Shown here one piece after another: positions 50,669-58,752 of a stretch of DNA of 64,000 nt. The position numbers and the translations under genes were made by a program. The stretch is from SZUA-430 sp964483585. GTDB taxonomy: Bacteria > Pseudomonadota > Alphaproteobacteria > Micropepsales > Micropepsaceae. Position 1 is the stretch's first letter, and every line of letters starts with the position of its first letter. The notes below the pieces were generated by a model. It was not told the origin of the DNA. It saw only the letters and a list, made by a program, of their open reading frames with translations, and made no database searches. The stretch is from the NCBI GenBank assembly GCA_964483585.1, contig CAZABH010000007.1, forward strand, positions 1 through 64,000. The letters run 5' to 3'.

Positions 50669-51529
50669 ATGTCTCTCAACATCAAGGCGTTCTTCGACGA
50701 ACCGACCTTCACCGTCAGCTATCTCGTTTGGGACGCAGCAACCCGCACGGCCGCGATCATTGACCCGGTCCTCGACTACGATCCGAAGGCTGGCCGCACG
50801 TCGACCACATCGGCCGAGGCGCTGCTCTCAGCCGTAAGGCAGGCCGATCTGAAGCTCGACTGGATCCTTGAAACACATGCCCATGCAGACCACCTGTCCG
50901 CCGGCGCATGGTTGCGCGAGCGCACTGGCGCCCGCATCGTGATCGGCGAGCACATCACGCAGGTCCAGAAGACCTTTAAGGCACTCTTCAATGCTGGCCA
51001 TCAGTCAATCGATGGCAGCGACTTCGATCGTCTGGTGAAGGATGGCGAGCATCTGCCCCTTGGCAACCTCTCGATCGAGGTGATCCACACGCCAGGCCAC
51101 ACGCCGGCCTGCGTCAGCTACCGCATCGAGGACGCCGTCTTCGTAGGCGACACGCTGTTCATGCCGGACTACGGCACTGCACGCGCGGATTTCCCCGGTG
51201 GTGATGCGCGCACCCTCTACCGCTCGATCCGCCGCCTCCTGTCATTGCCGCCGCAGACCCGCCTCTTCATGTGCCACGACTACAAGGCCCCCGGTCGCGA
51301 CCGTTACGTCTGGGAGACCACGGTCGAAGCCGAGCGCGCGCACAACATCCACGTGCGCGACGGCATTTCGGAGGACGAGTTCGTCAGGAACCGCACCGCC
51401 CGCGACCGCACGCTGGCCATGCCGGTCCTGATCATGCCCGCGGTGCAGGTCAACATTCGCGCCGGCGCTCTGCCGCCGCCGGAGGCCAACGGCACCAGCT
51501 ATATCAAGATCCCGCTGAACGCCGTCTGA
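50669..51529 (+). CDS. persulfide dioxygenase-like metallo-beta-lactamase-fold hydrolase (Blh/ETHE1)
   Basis: 286 residues from ATG 50669 (AAGGAG seven bases upstream). The metal motif HAHADH is at 70-75, with further ligands in HTPGHTPACVSY, VGDTLFMPDYGTARAD and MCHDY. Blh proteins in BigR operons oxidise glutathione persulfide to sulfite. Divergent from the BigR-like repressor and rhodanese, forming a compact sulfide detoxification module. The sulfide:quinone reductase often seen with it is not in this window. Confidence 0.9.
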   Translation: MSLNIKAFFDEPTFTVSYLVWDAATRTAAIIDPVLDYDPKAGRTSTTSAEALLSAVRQADLKLDWILETHAHADHLSAGAWLRERTGARIVIGEHITQVQKTFKALFNAGHQSIDGSDFDRLVKDGEHLPLGNLSIEVIHTPGHTPACVSYRIEDAVFVGDTLFMPDYGTARADFPGGDARTLYRSIRRLLSLPPQTRLFMCHDYKAPGRDRYVWETTVEAERAHNIHVRDGISEDEFVRNRTARDRTLAMPVLIMPAVQVNIRAGALPPPEANGTSYIKIPLNAV

Positions 51530-51532
51530 GCA

Positions 51533-51910
51533 TCAAACTGTTTGCGCGCGGCGCTCGATCAAGAGCGCCGCGCGTGCCTTCTCGCGATGCGAGGGAACGA
51601 TATTGGCGCCTGCGACTGCAATCGCAGTAGCGAGCACTGCGGCATCGTCGCTGAAGCCGATCAGGGCCAGCGCATCCGGGATGGCATCGATGGGCACCAC
51701 AAAATAGGCGACAGCGGCAATCAGCGTCGCGCGCGCAGCCAGGGGCGTTGCCGGATCAAGCGCACAGTAGTAGGCGGCAGCCAAATCCTCGGCGAAGGGC
51801 AGGCGTCCGGCAAGCCGGCGCAGCTTGCGCCATAGGCCCTCGCGCGCAATGCGCTCGTGGCGCATGATGATAGCGGGTAACGCAACGTTTTCCTCGACCC
51901 AGGCTTGCAT
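51533..51910 (-). CDS. YkvA-family (DUF1232) protein
   Basis: 125 residues from ATG 51910 (GGAGG five bases upstream); ATG 51922 is less well supported. The DUF1232 motif is seen as YFVVPIDAIPDALALIGFSDDAAVLATAIAV, with a hydrophobic segment before it. Function unknown. It is convergent with the persulfide dioxygenase gene, three bases apart, and lies next to the SDR gene. Confidence 0.87.
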   Translation of the reverse strand: MQAWVEENVALPAIIMRHERIAREGLWRKLRRLAGRLPFAEDLAAAYYCALDPATPLAARATLIAAVAYFVVPIDAIPDALALIGFSDDAAVLATAIAVAGANIVPSHREKARAALLIERRAQTV

Positions 51911-52007
51911 ATGCGCCTCCATCCGGCCGCACCTGCTCTAGCCATGGTCCAAAACCGGGGCTATGAAGGCGCCGCATGTCATCCACCCTAGCAGAAAGTC
52001 ACATCCC

Positions 52008-52793
52008 ATGCAGCTGAACTCTTCCGTCACGGCCGTCGTTACTGGCGGCGCCTCGGGCCTTGGTGAAGCCACTGCGCGCGAGCTTGCCGCCGCCGGCGTC
52101 AAGGTCGCCATCTTCGATCGCGACAAGGGCAGGGGTGAGAAAGTCGCCGCCGAGATCAAGGGCGTCTTCTGCGAGGTGGACGTCACGTCGGAAGAAAGCG
52201 TCATCGCCGGCTTCAAGAAAGCGCGCGAGGCCCTCGGCCAGGAGCGCATCCTCGTCAACTGCGCCGGCACCGGCATCGCCATCAAGACGGCCGCCCGCAA
52301 GAAGGAGACGAACGAAGTCGTCCCCCATCCCATCGAGCACTTCGACCGCATCGTCCAGATCAACCTCGTCGGCACCTTCCGCTGCCTCGCGAAATCGGCC
52401 GCTGGCATGCTGTCCCTGGATCCCGTCACCGAAGACGGCGAGCGCGGCGTGATCATCAACACCGCCTCGGTCGCAGCCCAGGACGGCCAGGTCGGCCAGG
52501 CCGCCTATTCGGCATCGAAGGGTGGCGTCGTCGGCATGACGCTGCCGATCGCCCGTGACCTCGCGCGTGACGGCGTGCGCTGCATGACGATCCTGCCGGG
52601 CCTCTTCAACACGCCGCTTCTCGCCGGCGCGCCGGAGGAAGTAAAGAAGAGCCTCGGCGCCCAGGTGCCGTTCCCTTCGCGCCTTGGCCACCCCTACGAA
52701 TACGCCAAGCTCGCTCGCCAGATCTGCGAGAACTCGATGCTCAACGGCGAGGTGATCCGCCTCGACGGCGCGATCCGCATGGCCCCGCGCTGA
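52008..52793 (+). CDS. short-chain dehydrogenase, 3-hydroxyacyl-CoA dehydrogenase type 2-like
   Basis: 261 residues from ATG 52008. Nucleotide motif TGGASGLGEA, NCAGTG (the NNAG equivalent), the catalytic Ser in NTASVAAQDGQ, and Tyr-x-x-x-Lys in AYSASK. The spacing and FDRDKGRGEKVAAEI, PFPSRLGHPYEYAKL resemble mitochondrial HSD17B10 / bacterial 3-hydroxy-2-methylbutyryl-CoA dehydrogenase. NAD is likely the cofactor (Asp after the beta-2 strand). Role in branched-chain or fatty acid degradation is family inference. Confidence 0.9.
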   Translation: MQLNSSVTAVVTGGASGLGEATARELAAAGVKVAIFDRDKGRGEKVAAEIKGVFCEVDVTSEESVIAGFKKAREALGQERILVNCAGTGIAIKTAARKKETNEVVPHPIEHFDRIVQINLVGTFRCLAKSAAGMLSLDPVTEDGERGVIINTASVAAQDGQVGQAAYSASKGGVVGMTLPIARDLARDGVRCMTILPGLFNTPLLAGAPEEVKKSLGAQVPFPSRLGHPYEYAKLARQICENSMLNGEVIRLDGAIRMAPR

Positions 52794-52822
52794 AGCGCGC
52801 AAGCCAGCCATCGCATCTCATC

Positions 52823-52851
52823 GGGGGCGCCACCGGCGCCCCCTTTTCTTT
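52823..52851 (+). terminator. rho-independent terminator after the SDR gene
   Basis: Perfect 9-bp stem GGGGGCGCC / GGCGCCCCC with an ACC loop and TTTTCTTT, 30 bp after the stop. Confidence 0.9.
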
Positions 52852-53270
52852 CAGGGGGCAGGTGTCCGCCGTGCAGCGATCGAGGCGACCAGCCGCGCAA
52901 GACCTGCCGCGCCGCACCCCCAGATCAGCCCATTCGAGAACGGGTTGTTGAACCGGTACTCCGGATGGTCCCGGAACAGCCAGTGCAGCCCCACATGCAC
53001 GACGCAGAACAGGCAGAACCAGAACCGCAACCGTTCCCCGGCCAGCGCCCCCGCGCGAAACGCCCAGTGCAGGATCGCAATCACCAGAGGCACATGCGCC
53101 GCCACGAACACAGGGAAGCCCAAGTCGTCCGGCATCCAGGACGTCAGCGGCAGCACCCGCCATTCCATCCGGGCCACCGCATCCAGCTCATGCGTCATCA
53201 TAAGCGCGAACGCCAGCAGGAACAGCGTCTCGCGGTTGGCCCAGGTGCTCACGGGCGCAGGATAGGTCAT
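52851..53270 (-). CDS. DUF6713-like membrane protein
   Basis: 139 residues from ATG 53270; the frame is open to 53300. The N-terminal MMTHELDAVARMEWRVLP carries the HELDA...EWR signature I associate with DUF6713. Four hydrophobic segments (about 16-28, 50-68, 80-97, 115-130), with conserved His residues, suggest an integral membrane protein. Convergent with the SDR gene, sharing the terminator region. Function unknown. Confidence 0.72.
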   Translation of the reverse strand: MTYPAPVSTWANRETLFLLAFALMMTHELDAVARMEWRVLPLTSWMPDDLGFPVFVAAHVPLVIAILHWAFRAGALAGERLRFWFCLFCVVHVGLHWLFRDHPEYRFNNPFSNGLIWGCGAAGLARLVASIAARRTPAP

Positions 53271-53555
53271 GATCAACTGCCATCTTGCGATGCATGACAT
53301 TATAAAGGCCGATGCACACTGGCCAGAACTTCAACCGGGGGGAGGTCCACGACACCAGCCCATGGTGATTCGCAACAACGCCGCGAACAAGGCAACGACA
53401 GCCCCAACCCTCCTGCGCCCGCCGCGCAGCCGCACCGGTTTGTAATCCACGTCGCATTCAGGTGCAGTGTGGCCGCGCGGATTCTTGTCCCTCGTCATTG
53501 CAAGGGCTAGGGTCCCGAGCACGCATGTCACGCATGCAGGACAAGGGGATTTCAG

Positions 53556-54497
53556 ATGAACAGAACTGTGCTGATCGGTGGCGTCGCCGCTGTGGCTGTG
53601 CTCGCGGGTACGGCCGGATACCTGATCTACTCGGGCGGCGGATCGGGCGGCGGGGGAGCCGGCGCACCATCGGTAATGACCGGCCCCGTAACAGCCAATC
53701 CCGTGTCGGTCATCAGTGAATACACGAACAACGTCTCCCAGGACGGTAAGCGCCTGAGCCTCGGATTCCCTGCCTTCGAACTGAAGGCCAAGGCAGGTGA
53801 AACCGTATCGTCGGTGTTCTCGACCACCTGGCACGTCAAGCTGCCTGCAGACGAACGCGTGGTCGTGGCAACGGCAACCCTGAACGGCTTCATGAAGTCA
53901 GCCGGGACACCGCCGCCCGCTGCAGCCCCCGCGCCCACAGCTGAACCAGTCTCCAGTTCCCCGTCAGATCCCGCCCCGGCACCGGACGCCGCCACCGAAG
54001 CGCCAGCAGAGCCCGCCGCCACCCCGCCAGCGGACAGCGCCGCGGCCACGCCCGCAGAGGCCCCGCCAGCCCCGCCGCCCGCAGCACCCGCCGGTCCCGT
54101 TCCCGGTGACGGCGTCGTCAGGCTGGTCGTGACCATCGGCGGCGAAGCCAGCGTGACCGAGTGGCGCGACCACACGGGAACAGGCCTCAACCGTCGGCTC
54201 TCAAAGGCCGCGTCTCTCATTGCAGCAGACAGCGACATGCGTGATGGCGGTCTTGTTCCCGTGAGCGTAACCATCGAGGTCTCAGGCGGCACATCCGTCG
54301 AAACGCTGGCCAAGATAAACGGCGTCGACGTCCAGGTGTTCACCGAAAGCGCGCCGCTGCCGCAGCCAACCCCAGCCCCGGCTGCGCCTGCGACAGAGCC
54401 CTCGTCGACAGAAGGCGTGGCAACCGAGGCACCAGCCACAAGCACGGCAACCGACGCTGACGCACCCGTTGCGCCAGAATCGACCCCCACACCGTAA
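53556..54497 (+). CDS. membrane-anchored protein with long Ala/Pro-rich linker
   Basis: 313 residues. One N-terminal helix (about 6-26) ends in a Gly-rich stretch (SGGGSGGGGAGA), so the bulk is periplasmic. A first beta-rich segment (about 50-112) and a second (about 185-255) are separated by a low-complexity Ala/Pro/Thr linker of about 70 residues; the C-terminal 45 residues are also Ala/Pro/Thr. No family recognised. The terminator after it is shared with a convergent pterin dehydratase gene. Confidence 0.75.
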   Translation: MNRTVLIGGVAAVAVLAGTAGYLIYSGGGSGGGGAGAPSVMTGPVTANPVSVISEYTNNVSQDGKRLSLGFPAFELKAKAGETVSSVFSTTWHVKLPADERVVVATATLNGFMKSAGTPPPAAAPAPTAEPVSSSPSDPAPAPDAATEAPAEPAATPPADSAAATPAEAPPAPPPAAPAGPVPGDGVVRLVVTIGGEASVTEWRDHTGTGLNRRLSKAASLIAADSDMRDGGLVPVSVTIEVSGGTSVETLAKINGVDVQVFTESAPLPQPTPAPAAPATEPSSTEGVATEAPATSTATDADAPVAPESTPTP

Positions 54498-54512
54498 GGC
54501 AAGAACTGAAAG

Positions 54513-54546
54513 ACCCGCGCCCCGATGAAGGGAGCGGGTTCCTTTC
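54513..54546. terminator. probable bidirectional terminator
   Basis: ACCCGCGCCC / GGGAGCGGGT stem (one mismatch) with a 7-nt loop, T-rich on the right and A-rich on the left, between convergent genes. Confidence 0.6.
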
Positions 54547-54850
54547 AGCCGGCGCCAAGCGCCCGCGCGATCCTGTCCATCGCCAGTGCCAGCGTCACAT
54601 CCTTGCGCGTGAGGCCATTGGCATCGTGTGTGGTCAGCAGCACATGCACGGTCTTGTAGACATTTGACCATTCGGGATGATGGTCCATCCGTTCGGCCAC
54701 CAGCGCAACCTGGCTCATGAAGCCGAAGGCCGTGACGAAGTCCGCAAAAACGAATGTCCGAAGGATGGCATCACGCTTCGGCTCATGCCGCCAGGACGGC
54801 AGGTCTGCGGCAAGCTCCGCACGTTGGCTTGAAGTTAGAAGGTCGCTCAC
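54545..54850 (-). CDS. 4a-hydroxytetrahydrobiopterin dehydratase (PCD/DCoH family)
   Basis: 101 residues from GTG 54850, chosen for its GGAGAGG a few bases upstream; ATG 54874 is possible. The pterin dehydratase motif is HHPEWSNVYKTVHVLLTTHDANGLTRKDV, where the histidines are catalytic, and FVFADFVTAFGFMSQVA precedes it. It recycles the carbinolamine formed by aromatic amino acid hydroxylases. No hydroxylase gene is in the window. Confidence 0.9.
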   Translation of the reverse strand: MSDLLTSSQRAELAADLPSWRHEPKRDAILRTFVFADFVTAFGFMSQVALVAERMDHHPEWSNVYKTVHVLLTTHDANGLTRKDVTLALAMDRIARALGAG

Positions 54851-54921
54851 GAAGCCTCTCCCTATAGCCGACACTTATAGGCTATGATTGCCCATCGTGA
54901 GAATACCCCTGAGAGGGCCGC

Positions 54922-55341
54922 ATGAGCACCGACTCGATCTACGATCTGGTAGCGCCGAACCTGGACGACTTCGAGGATCTCTCGCGCGAGATCTTTGACC
55001 GCCTGCCCGAACCCTTCCGCAGGAAATGCGGCCAGATCCTGTTCCGGATCGAAGATCTTCCCGACGACGATGTGATCGCCGAGATGGAGCTGGAATCACC
55101 CTTCGACATATTGGGGCTGTTCCAGGGGATCGACGTCACGCAGGCAGGCGCCGAAGACGATATTTCCGGCGAACCCAATGTGATCTTCCTCTATCGTCGC
55201 GCCATCCTCGATGAGTGGGCAGATTCCGAAATCGCGCTGGGCGATATCCTGGCGCATGTGCTGATCCACGAAATCGGTCATCATTTCGGCTATTCCGACG
55301 CGGACATGGAGCGTATCGAAGCCGAGGTCACCGAGGCCTGA
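54922..55341 (+). CDS. minimal zincin metallopeptidase-fold protein (Zincin_1/DUF1025-like)
   Basis: 139 residues. HEIGHHFGYSDADMERIE near the C-terminus gives HExxHxxGxxD, a metzincin-like zinc site. The rest matches the small alphaproteobacterial zincin family (IEDLPDDDVIAEMELESPFDILGLFQG and NVIFLYRRAILDEWAD). No signal peptide, so probably cytosolic. Peptidase activity is unproven in this family. Convergent with thpR, two bases apart. Confidence 0.88.
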   Translation: MSTDSIYDLVAPNLDDFEDLSREIFDRLPEPFRRKCGQILFRIEDLPDDDVIAEMELESPFDILGLFQGIDVTQAGAEDDISGEPNVIFLYRRAILDEWADSEIALGDILAHVLIHEIGHHFGYSDADMERIEAEVTEA

Positions 55342-55343
55342 CC

Positions 55344-55877
55344 TCAGCCAAGCGGATAGGACCGCTCCAGCACATATTGGCTTCCCTGCGAGCCGACATG
55401 GCTCGAATAAAGCCCGAACGAGCGGACATCGAACGGGCCTGCCGCGAACACTGCATGATCAGCCATATAGCCGTTCACCCGTGACACCGGCGCATTCTTC
55501 AGGCGCGCCAGCGTGACATGGGGCGTATACTTGCGAGTCTCCGCCGCAAGTCCCATGCGCTGCAGCGTACTCTCGATCCTCAGGTTCAGGTTCACAAGCG
55601 CAGGGCAGGGTGCAATCCCGATCCAGAGCGAGTGCGGCTCTTTGCTGCCAAAGCTGCCGCATCCCTTCAGGGTCAAGGCGAACGGTTGCGCACGCAGGCC
55701 CTCGAGCACGCTGTCGATGTCGCTGGCGACGGTCTCACTGACTTCGCCGATGAAGCGCAGGGTGATGTGCAGGTTCTCAGGCGGCGACCAGCGCGCGCCG
55801 GGCACGCCGCCCTGAAGCAGGCTGAGATGCAGGCGGATCTGCTCCGGCAGGCCGATGGCGGTGAACAGGCGGATCAT
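55344..55877 (-). CDS. thpR: RNA 2',3'-cyclic phosphodiesterase
   Basis: 177 residues. Both HxT motifs of the 2H family are present, HITL (about 37-40) and HVTL (about 128-131). The opening MIRLFTAIGLPEQIRLHL and ARWSPPENLHITLRFIGEV are typical of ThpR/LigT. It hydrolyses 2',3'-cyclic phosphate ends of RNA. It is followed upstream by the aldo/keto reductase gene, six bases apart, on the same strand. Confidence 0.92.
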   Translation of the reverse strand: MIRLFTAIGLPEQIRLHLSLLQGGVPGARWSPPENLHITLRFIGEVSETVASDIDSVLEGLRAQPFALTLKGCGSFGSKEPHSLWIGIAPCPALVNLNLRIESTLQRMGLAAETRKYTPHVTLARLKNAPVSRVNGYMADHAVFAAGPFDVRSFGLYSSHVGSQGSQYVLERSYPLG

Positions 55878-55883
55878 GCGTGC

Positions 55884-56930
55884 TTAGGGCGCCGGATTGG
55901 GTTGCACGTGATGCGCCTCGTCGATCGCCTTATCCAGTTCCTCGCTCCAAGTCACGTTGATGCTGTCGATATTGGTCTTCAGCTGCTCCATGGACGTAGC
56001 GCCGATGATGTTCGATGTCACGAAGGCCTGACGGGTCACGAATTGCAGTGCCATCTGCACGGGATTCAGCCCAAACCGCTTGGCTACCTCGAGATAGCGA
56101 TCGATCGCGGGTTCCGTCTGCGGTCGTTCATAGCGTTGCAGACGATTGAACAGCTTCTTGCGCGATCCCTCCGGCTGCGCGCCTTTCTGGTATTTCCCGG
56201 TGAGATAACCCTGCGCAAGCGGCGAATAGGCCAGCAGCCCAACCTGTTCGCGATGGGCAATCTCGGCCTGGCCCAGCTCAAACACACGATTGAGCAGGTT
56301 ATAGGCATTCTGGATGGACTGAACCCGCGGCAGGCCGCGTTCCTTTGCGTGCCGAAGGAATTCCATCGTTCCCCATGCAGTCTCGTTTGAAAGCCCGACA
56401 TGGCGGATCTTGCCAGCCCTCACCTGCACGTCGAGCGCGCCCAGGATTTCCTCGATCGGAACGCTGCTGCCCTCGACGTGGCGATAGGAAAGGCCAGTCG
56501 CGCCAAACAAGGCAACGGGTCGGTCGGGCCAATGCAGTTGATAGAGGTCGATGTGGTCCGTACCCAGCCGCCGAAGGCTCGCATCGACAGCCTCGGCGAT
56601 CTGCGAAGGCATCTGTGATGTCGGCGAACCGTCTGCGCGCAACCAAGTCATTGGTGATCTCCCAGCCACTTTCGTTGCCAGGATCACTTTGTGCCGGTTA
56701 CCCCGCGCCTTGAACCACGAACCGATGATGCGCTCGGTCGCCCCTTGTGTCTCGGGTTTCGGCGGCACGGCATAGATCTCGCTCGTGTCGAAGAAATTGA
56801 TCCCATGTTCCAGCGCATAGTCCATCTGTTCATGGCCCTCGCGCTCGCTGTTTTGCTCGCCCCACGTCATAGTGCCAAGGCAAAGCGCCGACACCTTCAG
56901 GCCCGTGCGGCCAAGCTCACGGTACTCCAT
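55884..56930 (-). CDS. aldo/keto reductase, Tas-like
   Basis: 348 residues from ATG 56930 (GAGG six bases upstream). AKR catalytic elements: Asp and Tyr in NFFDTSEIYAVPP, Lys in VILATKVAG, and His in DLYQLHWPD. The PPKPETQGATERIIG loop and the length match the Tas subgroup of NADP-dependent reductases. Substrate unknown. In a minus-strand group with thpR and the TesA-like gene. Confidence 0.92.
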   Translation of the reverse strand: MEYRELGRTGLKVSALCLGTMTWGEQNSEREGHEQMDYALEHGINFFDTSEIYAVPPKPETQGATERIIGSWFKARGNRHKVILATKVAGRSPMTWLRADGSPTSQMPSQIAEAVDASLRRLGTDHIDLYQLHWPDRPVALFGATGLSYRHVEGSSVPIEEILGALDVQVRAGKIRHVGLSNETAWGTMEFLRHAKERGLPRVQSIQNAYNLLNRVFELGQAEIAHREQVGLLAYSPLAQGYLTGKYQKGAQPEGSRKKLFNRLQRYERPQTEPAIDRYLEVAKRFGLNPVQMALQFVTRQAFVTSNIIGATSMEQLKTNIDSINVTWSEELDKAIDEAHHVQPNPAP

Positions 56931-56957
56931 CACGAACCTCGTTCTCGGAAACGGAAA

Positions 56958-57650
56958 CTACTTGGACTTGCGCGCCTTGATTTCGGCCAGCAGGGCTTCG
57001 GCATGCGGCAGGATATTGCGGACGATGACCTGCGTCCCTTTCTCGTTGGGATGGATCCCGTCCCTCTGGTTCAGCTTCGGCTCCGCCGCCACTCCCTCCA
57101 GAAAGAATGGGAAGAACAGCACCTGGTGCTTCTTGGCAAGGGCAGGGAAGATCGAATCAAAGGTGTCAACATACTCCGGCCCCAAGTTGCGCGGCGCCCT
57201 CATGCCGGCGAACAGCACGGGCAAGCCCCGTTTGCCAAGCATGTCGAGGATCGCGTCGAGATTGCGTGTGGTTTCCTTCGTGTCGAAGCTGCGCAGGGCA
57301 TCGTTGGACCCAAGCTCGACAATCACGCCGTCCACGGGTTCCTCAAGCAACCATTCAAGCCTGGAAAGCCCGCCTGCCGTAGTGTCACCCGATACGCCGC
57401 CATTGATGACGCTCACATTGTGGCCCCGCGCCTTCAGTTTCGCCTCAAGCACCGCGCAATAATCGGTCCCCGGCGGCAGATTGTAACCCTGCGTCAGGCT
57501 TGTCCCCAGCGCAAGGATCCGCAGCGGCCTGCTCTCCGAGGCCTGAACAGCGTTGATTCCCACCGCAAAGATCGCGAGAATTGCCAAAAGGCTCAAGAAT
57601 GCGCTTGAGCCGCTGGCCCTCGCCCACTTATTCCGGTATCGGGATGTCAT
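56958..57650 (-). CDS. TesA-like arylesterase / SGNH hydrolase
   Basis: 230 residues from ATG 57650 (AGAGGA six bases upstream). Signal peptide ends near QAS-E after the long hydrophobic stretch AFLSLLAILAIFAVGINAV. SGNH blocks: LALGTSLTQGYN (block I, with GTS rather than GDS), GGVSGDTTAGG (II), ELGSNDALR (III) and DGIHPNEKG (V) with Asp/His. In E. coli tesA is divergent from ybbA, and the same arrangement holds here. A periplasmic esterase or lysophospholipase role is likely. Confidence 0.92.
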   Translation of the reverse strand: MTSRYRNKWARASGSSAFLSLLAILAIFAVGINAVQASESRPLRILALGTSLTQGYNLPPGTDYCAVLEAKLKARGHNVSVINGGVSGDTTAGGLSRLEWLLEEPVDGVIVELGSNDALRSFDTKETTRNLDAILDMLGKRGLPVLFAGMRAPRNLGPEYVDTFDSIFPALAKKHQVLFFPFFLEGVAAEPKLNQRDGIHPNEKGTQVIVRNILPHAEALLAEIKARKSK

Positions 57651-57681
57651 TCCAGGTCCTCTTGTTGGTAGTCCGACGTAC

Positions 57682-58752
57682 ATGGTGCGTTTGATCGACG
57701 CTGAACCCGTGCTCAAGCTCGAGGCTGTCAGGCTCACACTCGGGAGTCTGGCCGGCCCCGTCAATATTCTCAATGGTATCGAGCTGGTCGTTCGTCAAGG
57801 CGAAGCGATCGGTCTCGTGGGCCCCTCGGGCTCGGGCAAGTCGACGATGCTGATGGTCATGACGGGGCTCGAGCGGCCAAGCTCCGGTCGCGTCATCATC
57901 AAGTCGCGCGAGATCTCAGCGATGTCCGAGGACGAATCGGCCCGCTTCCGGCGCGGCAATGTCGGGATCGTCTTCCAGTCCTTCCACCTGATCCCGACCA
58001 TGACCGCACTCGAGAACGTGGCGGTTCCACTCGAACTCGCCCTCGTCCCCGATGCCTTTGAGAAAGCCCGCCAGGAGCTTGTGAATGTAGGCCTCGGCCA
58101 CCGGCTCGAGCACTACCCCAGCCAGCTCTCCGGCGGCGAACAGCAGCGCGTCGCGTTGGCGCGCGCGCTGGCACCCCGCCCAAGCCTTGTCTTCGCCGAT
58201 GAGCCGACCGGCAATCTCGACGGTCGTACGGGCGCAGAAATCGTCGAAATGATGTTCCGCCTGCAGCGCGAGCGCGGCTCGACCCTTGTGCTGGTCACGC
58301 ATGACGAGGCGCTCGCCCGCCGTTGCGATCGCATCGTGCGCCTGCGCGACGGCAAGATCGAGGCGATCGAGGACGCGCCAAGCACTGAGACCTCTCCGAC
58401 GGCATCCGAAAGCCTGGCACCCGCAGCCGCCGTTGCCGTAGCCGCTGCACTCGCCGCTCCGGCCGAGGAGTTGCAGCCGGAAGGAGCTGTACCCGACAGC
58501 CTGCAGCCTGAGACACCCCAGCCCGAGGCCGCCCAACCTGAGAATCAGCAGCCCGCCGCTGCAGCAGCGCCGCCTCAGGGCGATGGCGAGGATCCGGTCC
58601 CCCGGGCCATAAGCCCGCCCGAAGACGTTGCCCCGACGCCTGAAAGCGTGCAGGTCGCCGAGGAATCGTTCCGGCTGGTCGAGGAAGACACCGTGCCCAC
58701 GGACGCCCTCGAGACGAGGACCCCGGACACCGAAGTGGCCCGCGCAGAATGA
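57682..58752 (+). CDS. ABC transporter ATP-binding protein (YbbA-like) with low-complexity tail
   Basis: 356 residues from ATG 57682. Walker A GPSGSGKST, Q-loop VFQSF, signature LSGGEQQR, Walker B LVFADEPTGNLD and the switch His VTHDE are intact within the first 230 residues. A further 125-residue C-terminal tail is Ala/Pro/Glu-rich, with repeated QPE units, and is unusual for this family. It overlaps the permease start by ATGA. The E. coli YbbA-YbbP system pairs with TesA; the function of the exporter is not settled. Confidence 0.92.
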   Translation: MVRLIDAEPVLKLEAVRLTLGSLAGPVNILNGIELVVRQGEAIGLVGPSGSGKSTMLMVMTGLERPSSGRVIIKSREISAMSEDESARFRRGNVGIVFQSFHLIPTMTALENVAVPLELALVPDAFEKARQELVNVGLGHRLEHYPSQLSGGEQQRVALARALAPRPSLVFADEPTGNLDGRTGAEIVEMMFRLQRERGSTLVLVTHDEALARRCDRIVRLRDGKIEAIEDAPSTETSPTASESLAPAAAVAVAAALAAPAEELQPEGAVPDSLQPETPQPEAAQPENQQPAAAAAPPQGDGEDPVPRAISPPEDVAPTPESVQVAEESFRLVEEDTVPTDALETRTPDTEVARAE

